DNA of 64,000 nucleotides from Motacilla alba alba (GCF_015832195.1 NC_052016.1:85380547-85444546), one strand, 5' to 3'; shown: positions 34,300 to 45,800, counted from the stretch's first letter. Numbers and translations are program-made. Notes: generated by a model not told the origin, from the letters alone.

Positions 34300-35549
34300 C
34301 GTAGAGAAACAACAGCCAAGAGGTGTCACACAAGAGGGTCTCTCAGGTGTCACACATCTCTTTTTTTTTCCCCTCTGCAGGCCATCCTCATCAGTGAAGT
34401 GGGGAAGGAGAGCATTTTGTACACCTGGGAGTCTTGGAACTGGAAGGGGAAAAGGCAAGAGAGGTGCCAGGAAGGAAATCTGTCCCTACAGAAATAACAG
34501 AGGGGCAAGGAGACAAGTCCAAGGTTCTCCTCCACCATGTTGTGCAATATCATCCTTCATGAGGAAGTTCCCAAAGATTGGTAGGAGGAAAGAGCAAAGG
34601 GAAGGAGGCAGCAGTGACAGGAGGGAGAAGGAACATTCTCTGCCACACTCAGTTCGCTGGGCCTGTGCTGAGAAGGGTTAACGCTGTCATGCTGCTGGTG
34701 ATAAGGAAACGTTTGTTATCTCAGTGTGTCAGATTCAAGTGGTATCACCCACGACTTGCACGCAAGATTACATAGGGGAGGGAAGCTGAGTGCAGGTCAC
34801 GCTCACGGTTCAGCACAGCTCTGCAAAACAGCATCTTTTATTTTTGCTAGGAGGGGAAACTCAGGCTTTGCTGGCAATACATCACAGTACAGTGACGCTA
34901 AGCCACACTGGAAAATTTCCACACAGCTCTCTGACAAAGAAAAGCCAACTGTGTATCAGGAAAAGAACAAAGTTAAACGGCAAAACTCAGTGACCCTAGG
35001 AAAGGAAAAAGCCCTTCCACGAAGACCTGCAATGAACCTATGTGGATGTAAATCTGGGTTTTCCAAGGAATGGGGGCACTGGTTTGGGGTGCTTCATTAT
35101 CCATCTCCTGTTTTTATGAAAGCTGCTGCAATTGAGTGTGTTGGGGGTCTCTCTGTCGTGGCCAGGGCAACGTGTTCAGCAGCTGTGGAAGGGCAGGAAG
35201 GAGAGATGACAGGACAGAGAGGTGGCATGATCCAAGTCTGTGTCCTCTGGAAATGGAGCTGAAATATCTACAGTATTAGAGGAGCTTGCTGGGATTATGC
35301 TTTGTGGTTCTGGCACATTCCAGCATCATGGCAAAGAAAATTCTATTACATGCTCAGTCTAAGTTTGGACTGACGGAAAATAGAATCAGAATCCCTATTT
35401 CCTTTTCCAGACCCATTTCTTCTCAAGTTTGTTTCTTTCCTACCCCGCCCACTGCTACTTCCTATGTTATCTTCCGTCTTGTCTCTTTATCCTCTGCGCG
35501 AACGAACAGTTCCCACTCACGGCAGTCACTCGCGCCCTGGCAGGAGCGG
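34300..35549. other. intergenic sequence upstream of CLYBL
   Basis: Moderate GC, rising towards the CpG island. A 178-codon open frame at 34726-35262 has no recognisable domain. I see no promoter element before about 35600. Confidence 0.55.
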
Positions 35550-35630
35550 AGCAGGAGCATCCCGGCCACGCCGGGCTGCGGAGCCTGGAGGCGCTGGAGC
35601 AGCGGGACACCCGGGAGCGCGCCTCCGCCG

Positions 35631-35638
35631 TGACGTCA
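35631..35638 (+). promoter_or_regulatory. CLYBL: consensus CRE (TGACGTCA)
   Basis: A perfect palindromic cAMP-response element, the CREB/ATF consensus, about 110 bases upstream of the CLYBL start codon and inside the CpG island. Such sites are common in active CpG promoters; use here is inferred. Confidence 0.7.
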
Positions 35639-35681
35639 CAGCCCAGCGCGCGGCGCGGGCGTGCCGCGGGGCGCCGCCGCG

Positions 35682-35735
35682 GCCAATGGGAGCGCGGGGC
35701 GTGTCCCGGCGCAGCCAATGGGAGCGCGGGGCGTG
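35682..35735 (+). promoter_or_regulatory. CLYBL: paired CCAAT boxes on an exact direct repeat
   Basis: A 22-bp unit at 35682-35703 is repeated without mismatch at 35714-35735. Each copy starts with GCCAATGGGAGCG, giving CCAAT boxes at 35683-35687 and 35715-35719, the preferred NF-Y context. The 32-bp period is close to three helical turns, which would put both boxes on the same face. Both copies contain an ATG (35686 and 35718); only the first is in frame with the CLYBL start. Confidence 0.8.
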
Positions 35736-35748
35736 TGGCGGCGGCGCG

Positions 35749-35801
35749 ATGGCGGCGGGGCTGTGCTGGCGGGCCGGGCTGCGCGCGGGGAGGCGGAGAC
35801 T
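35749..35801 (+). CDS. CLYBL: citramalyl-CoA lyase exon 1 (mitochondrial)
   Basis: CLYBL is a mitochondrial lyase that splits citramalyl-CoA to acetyl-CoA and pyruvate in C5-dicarboxylate (itaconate) breakdown, and so protects the vitamin B12 pathway. Only exon 1 is here: ATG at 35749, 17 codons reading MAAGLCWRAGLRAGRRR, two further bases, then donor gtgagt at 35802. The Arg-rich, acid-free peptide fits a mitochondrial presequence, like the human N-terminus. The start has G at -3 and +4. An in-frame ATG at 35686 would add 21 residues; I prefer 35749 because 35686 sits inside a CCAAT box. The identification rests on synteny, strand and presequence character, not on catalytic motifs, which are in later exons. 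Confidence 0.75.
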
Positions 35802-35894
35802 GTGAGTGACGGCCGCGCGCGGGCGGGGCGGGGCTGGGACCCCCGGCGCCGCCTCCCCTCCCCCTCCCCTCCCCTGCCCGCCGGAGCCGCGCCC

Positions 35895-36116
35895 GGGGCT
35901 CCCCCGGGCCCCCCTCCCTCTGCCGGGCTCTCCCGGGCCCCCCTCCCTCTGCCGGGCTCCCCGGGCCCCCCTCGCCGGGCCGGGGCTGCCCCGGGCCCCC
36001 CTCGCCGGGCCGGGGCCGGCCGGGCCCCCTCCCTCTGCCGGGCTCCCCCGGGCCCCCCTCGCCGGGCCGGGGCTCCCCCGGGTCCCCCTCGCTCTGCCGG
36101 GGCCGGCCGGGCCCGG
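35895..36116. repeat. GC-rich minisatellite in CLYBL intron 1
   Basis: About eight units of 28-30 bp, in two types: one with cgggcccccctccctctgcc, the other with cccctcgccgggccggggc. They alternate as blocks rather than singly. The + strand is C-rich, so the G-runs lie on the minus strand. The repeat produces long false open frames in several frames. Confidence 0.85.
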
Positions 36117-36186
36117 GGCGGCGGGGCTGCGCTCAGGCACGGGCAGCGTGGGAATGGCAGTCGGCTTCCTGCTCTCGTGGTCGGTG

Positions 36187-36252
36187 TCCCTGCCCACGGC
36201 AGGAGAGTTGCAATGAGGGGGTTTTTTAGGTCCCTTCCGACCCAGACTATGC
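36187..36252 (+). mobile_element. CR1 3'-tail fragment
   Basis: A degenerate match to the CR1 terminal consensus: ccctgcccacggcaggagag, then ttaggtcccttccgaccc and agactatg. It is unusual in that it sits inside the CpG island, about 440 bp after CLYBL exon 1. Confidence 0.7.
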
Positions 36253-37029
36253 CGCGGTTGCTCCGTTACCGGAGCGTGGCCCTTGCCCGGTCGTCCGCTT
36301 GGGTGCAGCTCCTGCCTGCAGGGTGACCTTGGGTCTTTCCCGTCCGTGCGCCCAGCCCTGGACGGAGCGGGCTCCTCAGGGCCCCCGGGCCCCATTCCCC
36401 GCGGGGGGAGCCGCGGGCCGGGCGGGCTGGATCCCGTTGGCTTTCCCGCTGTTTTAAGAGCATCCCGTGTCGCCCGCTCCATCGATGGCCCGGCGTAAGT
36501 GGTGATGTGGGCAGAAGCGGGGCTGTCAGAGGCCCCCCGGCATCACTCATCCTTGGGATATCCTGGGGCCCTGGGAGGCCCCCGGGAGCCCGGGGGTGCG
36601 GAGTGCCCGTGCTCCTGTGGGGGCAGTGCCTGGGTGAGGGAAGGATGTGTAGGCAACATATGTCCATTTGGCAAGGGCCCGAAATCAGCAGGTGCTTTCC
36701 CACAGGTGGGTGAATAGCTGTCAGGAATAGCGGGGATTTCGGCAGGATGCTGGGAAAAGCTCTACTTTAAATAGAGGATCGCCCTACACGTCCGTGTTGC
36801 AGGATCAGGCTCCGAGTGACAAGTGCCACGGAAGACAAAGGCTCCGCTGCACCTTCCTCCTGGAGAAGTGCAGGTTTCATGCCCAGCTTTCTGCCTGCAG
36901 GTGTGTGCCTGCCTGTTCCCGGTGGGCAGAGAGTGACTTCTGCCAGAGGGAGCGACTGATGGGTCTGTGCTCATTTAAGGCAGGTTTTCAACAGCACTGC
37001 TAGAAGGAGAACACATTTTTTTTTTTTAG

Positions 37030-37078
37030 TATTGATATTAAGAAGGCAATCAAGTGTTAATTCATTTTAATATCAATA
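37030..37078. repeat. hairpin with 12-bp perfect stem
   Basis: tattgatattaa at 37030-37041 pairs with ttaatatcaata at 37067-37078, with a 25-base loop. AT-rich; significance unknown. Confidence 0.85.
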
Positions 37079-38939
37079 TTTAAAGCTTTAAATTCTCACA
37101 TTCTCTGCTGAGACCATGGCTCTGTAAATATTTTATAGCTGAGTGACAAAAGCCTATGAGGTCTGTAAAACTGTAACGTAGATGTTGCTGTGAACATGCA
37201 ATATTGATGCTGGTGTTCTTGGGGAGCCTCAGGGACAGCTGGAGTGCTTTGTGCTGTGCTAGAGGCGCACTGAAGAGCCCAGTAAGTCCATGTCAGTCAT
37301 TCCTGCCCAGAGTAATGTCCTGCCTAGCACCCAGGGTCATTTTTCCAGCCTACCTCCTCCAGGACACTTTTACAGCCAGTTTCTGGGGAAGATGCATGCA
37401 TGTACCTGCCTTTTTTTCCCCCCTTGTTTTCACCCCCTTTCCCCCATAGCAGTGCAGAATCATAAAAGCTATGCCTTGCTATTTCTGGTCATGAAGAATT
37501 TTGAATATTCTTACTGTGGGGGAAGAGGAATCTACACAGTGTGAGGGCAGGGGTGATGACATCTGTGTGTGCACAGCACCTGTTCGGGGCTGGGAGAGGA
37601 GGCTGCCTGCATGCCCGTGGTGAGGCTGCTCTTCCAGCTGTAGCTCAGAAGGGCCTTCCTTGGCTGGTGCTGCCATGGGTTGGGACATGGCTGCCAGGCA
37701 CCACAACACCCTTGCATGACTCCCAGAAGATGTGATGGCCGCCCTGTGGTGGGATTTGACTGCTCCTTGTCATCAGTGCTGCTGTGGAGCCCAAGGGGAC
37801 ACTGGGCAGGTAGAGACTACAGAATTTTGGGCATCCAAGCAGCCAGAGACCAGAGCAGGATGAGGCATGAGGAGTCCTTGCTCACTTTTGAGCTAGGCAG
37901 CCATGGGGCTGTGTGCGCTGGGAAGAGAAAATACAGGGATGACTTCAAATGTCAGCAATCGATGAACACGTTGATTTGGTTTAATTAGCTCTTGTGTCCC
38001 ACAGAGTCTCTGCCATGCTGTTGAGCCAGGACCCTAATTACAGCAGGTACCTGCGATGTGGTGTGGCTGCCTTTCCAGCTGCTGCCCTCCTCTCTTCCTG
38101 TGCATGCTGCTGCCCCTGTGAGGCTGGGGGGTGCAGTCCTGCCCGGAAAAGGTGGACCAAGTATTTGTGTTACTATCAGGCAGGTATCCAGAGCTGGTTT
38201 TTCTTATTTGCCATGTTCCAGAGCCTCTCTGGGGCTCTCTCTGCCTGCGAAAGATTTTGAATTGGAAAAAGTTTTTTAAAAAGTTTAAAAACCCCTTCAT
38301 CCAGCTGTTTTTAGCAGCTGTTTTTGCTGTTGTTCTCTCTTTGCTTGGTGATGATGCTGTAAGAGAAGAGCATTGCACGTGTAAGCACGGTCACCTGTTT
38401 GCCCTCAGCAAGCCAAGCGCACGTCGGCCTCATCCACGTACGAGAGGGTTTTATTACATGTGTTCATTCACATGGCATGTGCCAGGCAGATCCATACCCA
38501 CGTGTCTGCACTAAATCAGTCAAAGGCAGCATCCACATCTCAGTGGAACGCTGCAGAGTGTGGAATATGCAGTGTGGGCACGTAGAGCCTGTTGTGCCAA
38601 AGGTGCGGACACCGGCATGCCTGCTAGGAACAAAGGAGCCTGACGAGTACTAACCCTGTATCAGATCTTCTTCAGAGACTGTGCCTATGTCATTTAAAAT
38701 TTCTAGCACTGGGAGTTTCTTTTCTCATCATCAATTGCCATCTTCCCTCCCAGGAGTCCACCACTCCTGTGTCTTGTGTTTCAGGCTCCAAGTCTGTGTC
38801 TGCTTGGTAAATTAGTGAAGATGTTGTTTTTCATGTATTGGACACTGGAGGGTGCTAATGCAATGGGAGCTGAAATTGCTCTGGCAAATTAAAGGGTTCT
38901 CTTTTGTTAGTTGTGAAATAGTTTTATTCTTTGTTGCAG

Positions 38940-39082
38940 GGTTTAAATGGAAAGACATGAATTGTGGTCCTTACCAGAAGCTGATCCTGTTCAGCGTGTG
39001 CAGAGCTGTGACCAAGAATATCAATAAAGTGTTATGTCTGTGAGGGATTTCTTTCCTTAACCTCAATCAAAAAAAAAAAAAA
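38940..39082 (+). other. possible terminal exon or retrocopy end
   Basis: An acceptor-like tract (ttttattctttgttgcag) ends at 38939. AATAAA lies at 39023-39028 and an uninterrupted run of 14 A at 39069-39082. Signal-then-A-run at this distance looks like the end of a reverse-transcribed mRNA or the 3' end of an unannotated transcript. I cannot recognise the sequence between. Confidence 0.3.
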
Positions 39083-40816
39083 TATCACTCATTTTATGTT
39101 CTACACATTTTTAAGTGTGTCTTTCAAGATTATGGCCTCGGGGTGAAAATTATTTGAAAGTGTGACTTTCTAGTGATAAAAACACTTTACCTGGCAGAAT
39201 TGTTGAGCCACATGTGAAGAGTCTGCTTTTCTACAAGGTCATTTTGGTTCACCACAATGAATATTGTTGTGTTCCTAGTGAGGTGAGAACTCGACAGCAG
39301 CTCACATTGGGGAGGGCACCCATTGAGGACACCCTGAGCACCACTAATCAAGTCCCTGGCACTGCAGTCCCGTCTCTGGTGGTGGACCTGATGGAGCCTC
39401 AGTCTGCCTTGCAGCCAGCACGGCTGGGCTGTGTGTGAGGGCATTCCATCACAGGGAATGTGTGTAGGATGGGGCTTTCCATCAGCCATCACTGCTAGGC
39501 CAGGTGAAGCCCATTACAAAACTGAGCCTTAGCTCTGGTATTTCAAATTCACTCAAACATTTTTGTCAGGTTAAAGCTGCATTGAGAGGTCTTAGAGAGA
39601 AGGAGGCATTACCTGTTCACTCTGCTCCAGCTTTCTGCTCAACCTTGCCTCTGCTCTCCTTTGCCCTTGGCAGGAAGACACGGGGCCAATATAAGGTCCC
39701 TGTTGTGCACTCTGGCAACTCCACAGTTGGCATGAAGGACTGTGAAAGTACTGCCTGAGCCAGTTTTCATCCTGGCAGGAGCAGAGGTATGATAATGGAT
39801 AATTAATGCTAATGAGAAGCGGGGTGCAAAGCTGAGCGTGTCCAGCTAATCACCGCTGGCACCTCAACTGGTCTGCTAAAACCTGTGCTGTTCTGGACAG
39901 TCCTGTGTGGTCCTGTACCAGCCTTTGCAAACTCATTACCCACATGAAAGCCAGTATTTGTAAAATGTGTGAGCAAACAGAACTGGGTACAAATACATAT
40001 TCCTTAGAAGCCTTTCTTGTTTGATATGCATGGCAAATGAGTTACTCCTCTGTCTCACGCCTTTTGCAAATGAATTGGGCTGTCCTGACCTGGAAAATAT
40101 TGTTATCTTGCTGTGTAATATCAGTCAGGTTTTATTCTCTCCCAGGTGATGAGGTTTGCTTACATATGGTGCATTTTTTATTTCTTTTAAAAATACTCAG
40201 TTTTTTTCTGAATTCCTCTTTGAACTGAAGATGTGTATGAGCACTGGAGAAAGAGCCTGTGAATAAGGAAACCAGAATCTCCTGATACCAGTAGGGGCCT
40301 GCTGTTCATCTTGCAACCAGAAGCATGGACAATTTCACAGCAGAGTCACTGGGGTGTTTATCAGAAGCAGCAGAAACGTACCCAGTTAAAAGTTTACACT
40401 TCTTTTGCCAAGAGTTTTAGGAGCTTACCAGACTAGGGTTATAAGGGGATGTGAGCAGAAAAGCTTTTTAAAATCATTGTAATAAGTAGTGGTACTGAAG
40501 ACACTCTGCTTGAGAATAGTCTAAGCACACAGATGAAGTCTAAGCAGACAGAAGGAGATCTGGTTGACAGTGTTGGTCTGGTTTAGCAGCTTTCAGAGAA
40601 GACTGCTTCTTCCATCGCAGCTCCATGCTTCCGAGCAGAGAGCCAGGGTGTGCATCCTGGTGTTGTTTCCAGAATCAGTGTGCTAACTGTGGTGCCAAAA
40701 GGATTTGAATTTGTGCATTTTATGTAGATGGTGTCCTAACTTGGAGTGGGGGACCTTTCTCCAGGAGACAAGGTTAATGGACCTTCCACCAAACCTGTGT
40801 GTGTGATTGCATTGAG

Positions 40817-40871
40817 TTTAAACACTGCCTGTGTTTAAAGATGCCATCCACTGGCTGTGGGATGGCATCTT
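40817..40871. repeat. two adjoining hairpins
   Basis: Hairpin one: tttaaacac (40817-40825) pairs with gtgtttaaa (40831-40839), loop 5. Hairpin two: aagatgccatcc (40838-40849) pairs with ggatggcatctt (40860-40871), loop 10. Both stems are perfect, and they overlap by two bases. Confidence 0.92.
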
Positions 40872-42253
40872 GAGGTCCAGTGCCATCTCTGCTCGGGGAC
40901 CCTGCATGGGACAGGAGGGTGTGTCTTCCCTTGGGGGGTGCTCAGTGCCTTCCCTCATTGAGCTTGCACACACTGGTGCAGTATTTCTTGGCTACTCAAA
41001 AAGGCTGGGTGAGTGGGATCCCTGGAGTTTTCATACCTGTTGGGGAGATTGGGCTGTACTTGAAGTCTCTTGTCTTAAGAACCATTCTGGCAGGTAAAAG
41101 CCCCTTGATGCTAAGAGCTTTGTAAAATTTCTGCCGATGAAACCCCATGTATCTCCTCCTGTCCTCTGCTCATCATGTGAGTTTCTGGTGGTGGTTTTTC
41201 ATGGACCCCTTTCCTACACCCCCCGAGTTCTGAACTTCCTTGTTTGGAAAGGAGAAACACTCAATTTGCCTTATTTTGTCAGCTAAGCTGTGCACGAAGG
41301 TGTTTCTCCAGCTACTGCCCTTTTATGCTCTTCCCTCTTCCACCCCACAAGGCTGAGGAGCACAGCGGGTCTGCAGAACTTCGACTGCGAGTGGGTCTGG
41401 AGGTCAGCTTGTGGTTACTTAGCCCCAGGATGTTGAACAAGTCTCCTTCGTATATTTTCCCTTATTTTCTGGTCAGACCTATATTTACTTCTCAGGTCTC
41501 CCTGTGCCCTCTAAATCTCCCAGCATCACTGGTGTAAATAGGATTTGCCTGTTCCTGTGAAATGGGCATCTCTGTGGCTGCTTGCCCTGCCTTCTCTAGC
41601 TCTTTGTGGGACAGGGCTGTCCAGTTGTCATCGTCTGCATGCCCAAACCAGCCTTCTCCTCTGCCTTTTTAATTAAAAAATGGTTGGCATCGGGGGCTCT
41701 GCAGCAATGAAAGGGGAACGATGAAACTTTGAAGAATTTGGGGCATAAAGTTGATCTCTAAATTTTAATGTACTCATTGCACTTAAGCAGTTGATACATT
41801 TTATTATTGAGCATTCAGGTGACCTAATTTCCCTTAGTACTGTACATTTAGCTTTATACATCTGCACCTAATTTGTAAAAAAGGACTTAATGAGAAACTT
41901 CAAACAGTTTAAATGTCAATTACAAAGAAAGCGAGGTTTTAAAGTTCCAGTAATCTGTCCATATTGGTCATCGAAACATGATCCCAGGTGGACGTTAATT
42001 CAAGACAGATGGCATTCCAAAGGCACAATTACAAAGAGCTTATATATTTTCAACACTAACAAGCTGTCACGCTATGTTGTAGCTACACTTCCACTACTGT
42101 ATAAGCACAATTGCTGCTTTATCTGCTGTGGACTTGGTAATAAAGGGGTTTGATTCCCCACTCTTGATATTGTCAGTGGGATTTTTGTGGGGGTGAACCG
42201 GAGAGCGGGGTTAGTTAGTGTGAATATCTTTCATCCGCCCAGCCTGTTGTGTC

Positions 42254-42273
42254 GGGGGGTGGGTGGGGGGGGG
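42254..42273 (+). other. G-quadruplex-capable tract
   Basis: G-runs of 6, 3 and 9 separated by single T bases. The 9-G run can supply two runs, so four runs with very short loops are possible, a strong G-quadruplex pattern. Confidence 0.75.
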
Positions 42274-42744
42274 TGTTTGTTTCTATGGTTTTTGTTAAGT
42301 TGGTGAAATGCTATTCAAGGAGAGGAGAGGAAATGTTGGATATGGGCATAACAAGACTAGTTCATCACAGCTATATTTCTATTTCCTGGCAACATTAATT
42401 AACTTCAGCCTTATCAGCTGCTGGTCAATAGCTATGATGATTTGTTAAAACCCCCAACATCCTGGATGTTTTCAGTTAAAAAGTCATCGGAAAGCCTTTG
42501 GAGTAATGCACATGTTACTTGGAAAACTGAAGTCCAAGGGATTAATAGTGGCTTGACTTGCAGCGGTGTAAATGGGCAGCAGCTTGGCTGCAGCCAGGCA
42601 GGAGTGCTACCCTGGGAAGAAGGCAGCTGGAAATATTTTCAGATTTCTGAAAATATTCCTAGGCCTAACGGCAGAGGTGGAGGAGCAAGGTCAAGGATGA
42701 AGCAAGGTCAAAGCGGGGTTTCCATTAGACTGAAGCATCAACAT

Positions 42745-42845
42745 GTGGAGTAGTTGATCTAGTAGTAGATGCCCCTAGCCATGGCAGGGGGTTGGACTAG
42801 CTGACTTTTAAAGGTCCCTTCCAGCTCAAACTATTCTATGCTGTA
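42745..42845 (+). mobile_element. CR1 3'-tail fragment
   Basis: It matches the CR1 terminus well: gatgcccctagccatggcag, ggggttggactagctgac, aaaggtcccttccagctc and aactattctatg. A heavily 5'-truncated copy on the + strand. Confidence 0.9.
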
Positions 42846-45800
42846 GATGGCAAGGTTTATTGTTGAAGGACAATGGTATCTAGTTGGTAGTTGAGGTGGG
42901 CAGTGATCCGTGTAACTGAATGATGAAAGTTAATTTGGCATAATTTCCAGACTTTTTGTTTGTTTCTTGAAACCAGGTCACTAAAAAGCAAGACTAGCAT
43001 GTCTATGACTAGACGGTGTTTTTATAGGCTTTAAAAAATCTGTGCTGTTAGCAGCAAGATTAATAATGCTCCCCAGGAAGGTTTTTAAGCTCCTATGGGC
43101 ACGAGTGTCCTCTAAGAGGTGCTGAGAATTAAGAGCTTAAATATTTCTGCTCGTTTATCTACCTTTCATTGGTAGGTGGAGAAGAAAGCAGGAAGGCTAA
43201 GATGTTCATCCTCGGAAGGCAGGAATTAAATGGTAAGGTTACACTCCTTAATTTTTGTTTTTCATTAATGAATGTTATAAATGCATTTTTTTTAAGAGAA
43301 CCTTACCTAGCTTCCATTTTTGAAGGAGCTGTAGGTGCTATTTGAAATATGCAGCTCACCAACAAGTGAATTGGACTCTTGAGCCACACTTGAAACAAAA
43401 TATCAATTTTACCTGCAGTTTTACTAGGTTTCCTGGTTTATGCAGTGGCACTTGAATGGCCTCTAGTAATTGTTTTTAGCAGGAAAAAAATTCTAACAAA
43501 AATGAAAAACACAACTCAAAGCTCATTAGCACTGTATTTGGCATGCCATGAATCATTAAATCTTTATATAAACGCAGAAGTAATTTGTAACAAACAAAAT
43601 CCTTTCTTTTTTTGGAAAGGCTTTCTTTTGATTTTTTGTTCATACTGCTTAGGTGCAGTATGTTTTCCAAACACTGGATATTATTACCAGAATAAGAGCA
43701 GAACCAATCAATGCTTTAATTAAATATTATCTATAATCCTTGGGTGTCAGATATACTTAGTTGTGATAAGTGAAAAATATTAGGTGCATAAAAAAAAGAC
43801 TAATGAATACCTAGATAGGGTCTTTTTAACCTAATTTTTTTTTAACCTAAATATGATGCTATCATGTGTTGCTGTCAAGTGGTTTCCCCTTGGATTTTCC
43901 CAGTACTTATCAGGGAAACATACTGAAGTCTTTTTATTTAGATCAGGCTTTGCTTTGAGAGTAACTAATTGTTCAAGTCCAAGTGGGAAACTTTCTTGCA
44001 CCTGGAAAATTAAGAAAGCAAAAGATGTCCACATCCTTTCCCTGGTGGTTCTTCACCTGCGAATTTGAACTGCAGCGGTAGTAAAAGTTTTGTGGACCTC
44101 ATTTTATGTGAGATCATTAAGCAACAGGAGAATTCAGGACTAGCTGCCCTTCATAATTCAGGACACTGAAAGGTGCCATTTATAAGCTAAAAGTGCCTGC
44201 AGGAAGGCAAAACAGGCTTGTAAAACCCACGCTCCAAACCCTGAAAGGGAACCGGTTTGTACTGCTGGTTGCAGCCTTGGAGTGGCAAAATTGCAAAGGC
44301 GGTGGTGGGGTTTGGTTTAAAAAAAATGGAAAAACACCTGCCTTTAATATTTCATGAAATAACCTGAGTTTTCACACTTCTTGTGTTGGTAACTCTTTTT
44401 TCTCAAAACAACTCCAAAACATCCCAGGCAGTGATCCCAGTAAGACCTTAGCAGTTGAACTGCCCAGCTGTTGGACTTACCGTCTTCCCTGTTACAGCCC
44501 ACTGTTTTGCTGAGCTGTTAATTTGGCTATAAAATAAGTCTGTCCTGACTTTTTAATAATATTTTGCAACTGGTGGCCTTTGCCCATGATATTGGCCAGG
44601 CATTTTGTAGGGAGAGCTCCTGCCTCCTTATTGCTTGAGAAGGAGTAGCAGCATGTACAACACTTGAAAAGGGTTGATATGGTGATATGCTGTTGTTACA
44701 ACTCTGAACAGGCAATGTAATCTGAAAAACTCACAATATACTTTATAGAATTAGAAAGCCTGAAAGGCAGCCCAAAGAAACACTGAGCCCAGTGTTTTTT
44801 CCCAGAGCAGGTACTGCTTTCCTTACCTGCTCTCCTGTTAATCCTCAAATAAGAGCTGGAGCTGTTGTTTTAAAGTTCACGACCAAAATGTAGCAATTGC
44901 TACCTGGAATGAGCCATCCATATTGGTAATCTGAAATGGCTGGGGCTGAACTCTTCCAGTTAGGCCAGAATAAGCCAACTATTCATGGCCACATTAATTT
45001 CCTGTGACTGAAGTTACCTGGGTGCCCATTTGCACCATCAGAGCCCGAACGCCAGTGGAGACAAGAGCTGACTGCACATCAAGTCTGCCTGCAAAGCGGG
45101 CAGAGAGTCTTTGCTTTGTTATCTGGACTAGTTCCACACCTGCCTGCTTGTGCTCACCCATTCCAGCAGCACCTGGCTGTGCAGTGTGGTATCCAGCCTG
45201 TCACCCCTCCTCGCGTGGATCACGTAGGAGCCAGTGGAATGGCTGCGCTTTGGAAGCACAGCAGTATTATTCCGTTTTCTGTCGCTGCTTTTGTTGCCTG
45301 GATTGACGTGCTCAGGGCCCCAGACACTGCACTGAGCTCATTGTGACCCCGCGCCTTTGCAGAGCCGACTGCAGGACTCAAACCTTTGTAACCACTATTG
45401 AAAGGCAGTTATGTGACTGTTTATGTTACAGCCAGGTGCTTTGCTGCCTGTGGACATGCTGTTACTTGACAAAATGTAGTATTTTTTTTTAATTTGTGAT
45501 CCAAATGTGATGAATATACTTACCTGAGGACCTTACTCTGTGTAAATGGCTCGGCTGCCTTCAGCCACAGCTCAGATTTCTGTGGGGGACACGAATCAGG
45601 TTTTTCTGCCTCTCTGCAGGGATGTGTCCATGACAGCATTCCTGTTATTTCTCTCTTTTCTTTGTGAAGGACATAAGGTTTCTAGATGGCATGTCAGTAA
45701 TATATTTTTAATGACATTTTTTGGGAATTTATTGTTCAAGTTCTCTAACTTGTAGTACATTTCTGAGTTCTGCGGGCTCCTTTATTTAGGCTTTATATAT

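Larger units (their letters stand above)
35550..36520 (+). promoter_or_regulatory. CLYBL: CpG-island promoter of CLYBL
   Basis: Very GC-rich and CpG-dense against the AT-rich surroundings. It covers the CRE, the paired CCAAT boxes, exon 1 and the start of intron 1. No TATA box is visible near the start codon, as is usual for housekeeping promoters. Its limits are judged by eye. Confidence 0.85.

Noticed and set aside
34103..34681. 192-codon plus-strand open frame
   Set aside because: It begins inside a CR1 3' end and runs through a microsatellite; no recognisable protein.
34726..35262. 178-codon plus-strand open frame
   Set aside because: No recognised motif and no supporting splice or promoter signals.
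35526..36482. 318-codon minus-strand open frame, the longest in the window, with collagen-like Gly-Pro-Arg repeats
   Set aside because: It is produced by the GC-rich minisatellite and CpG island antisense to CLYBL exon 1; stop codons are rare in such composition, and no domain is visible.
36610..36640. gtgggggcagtgcc as a second CTCF site
   Set aside because: Spacing of the core is one base short of the CTCF motif.
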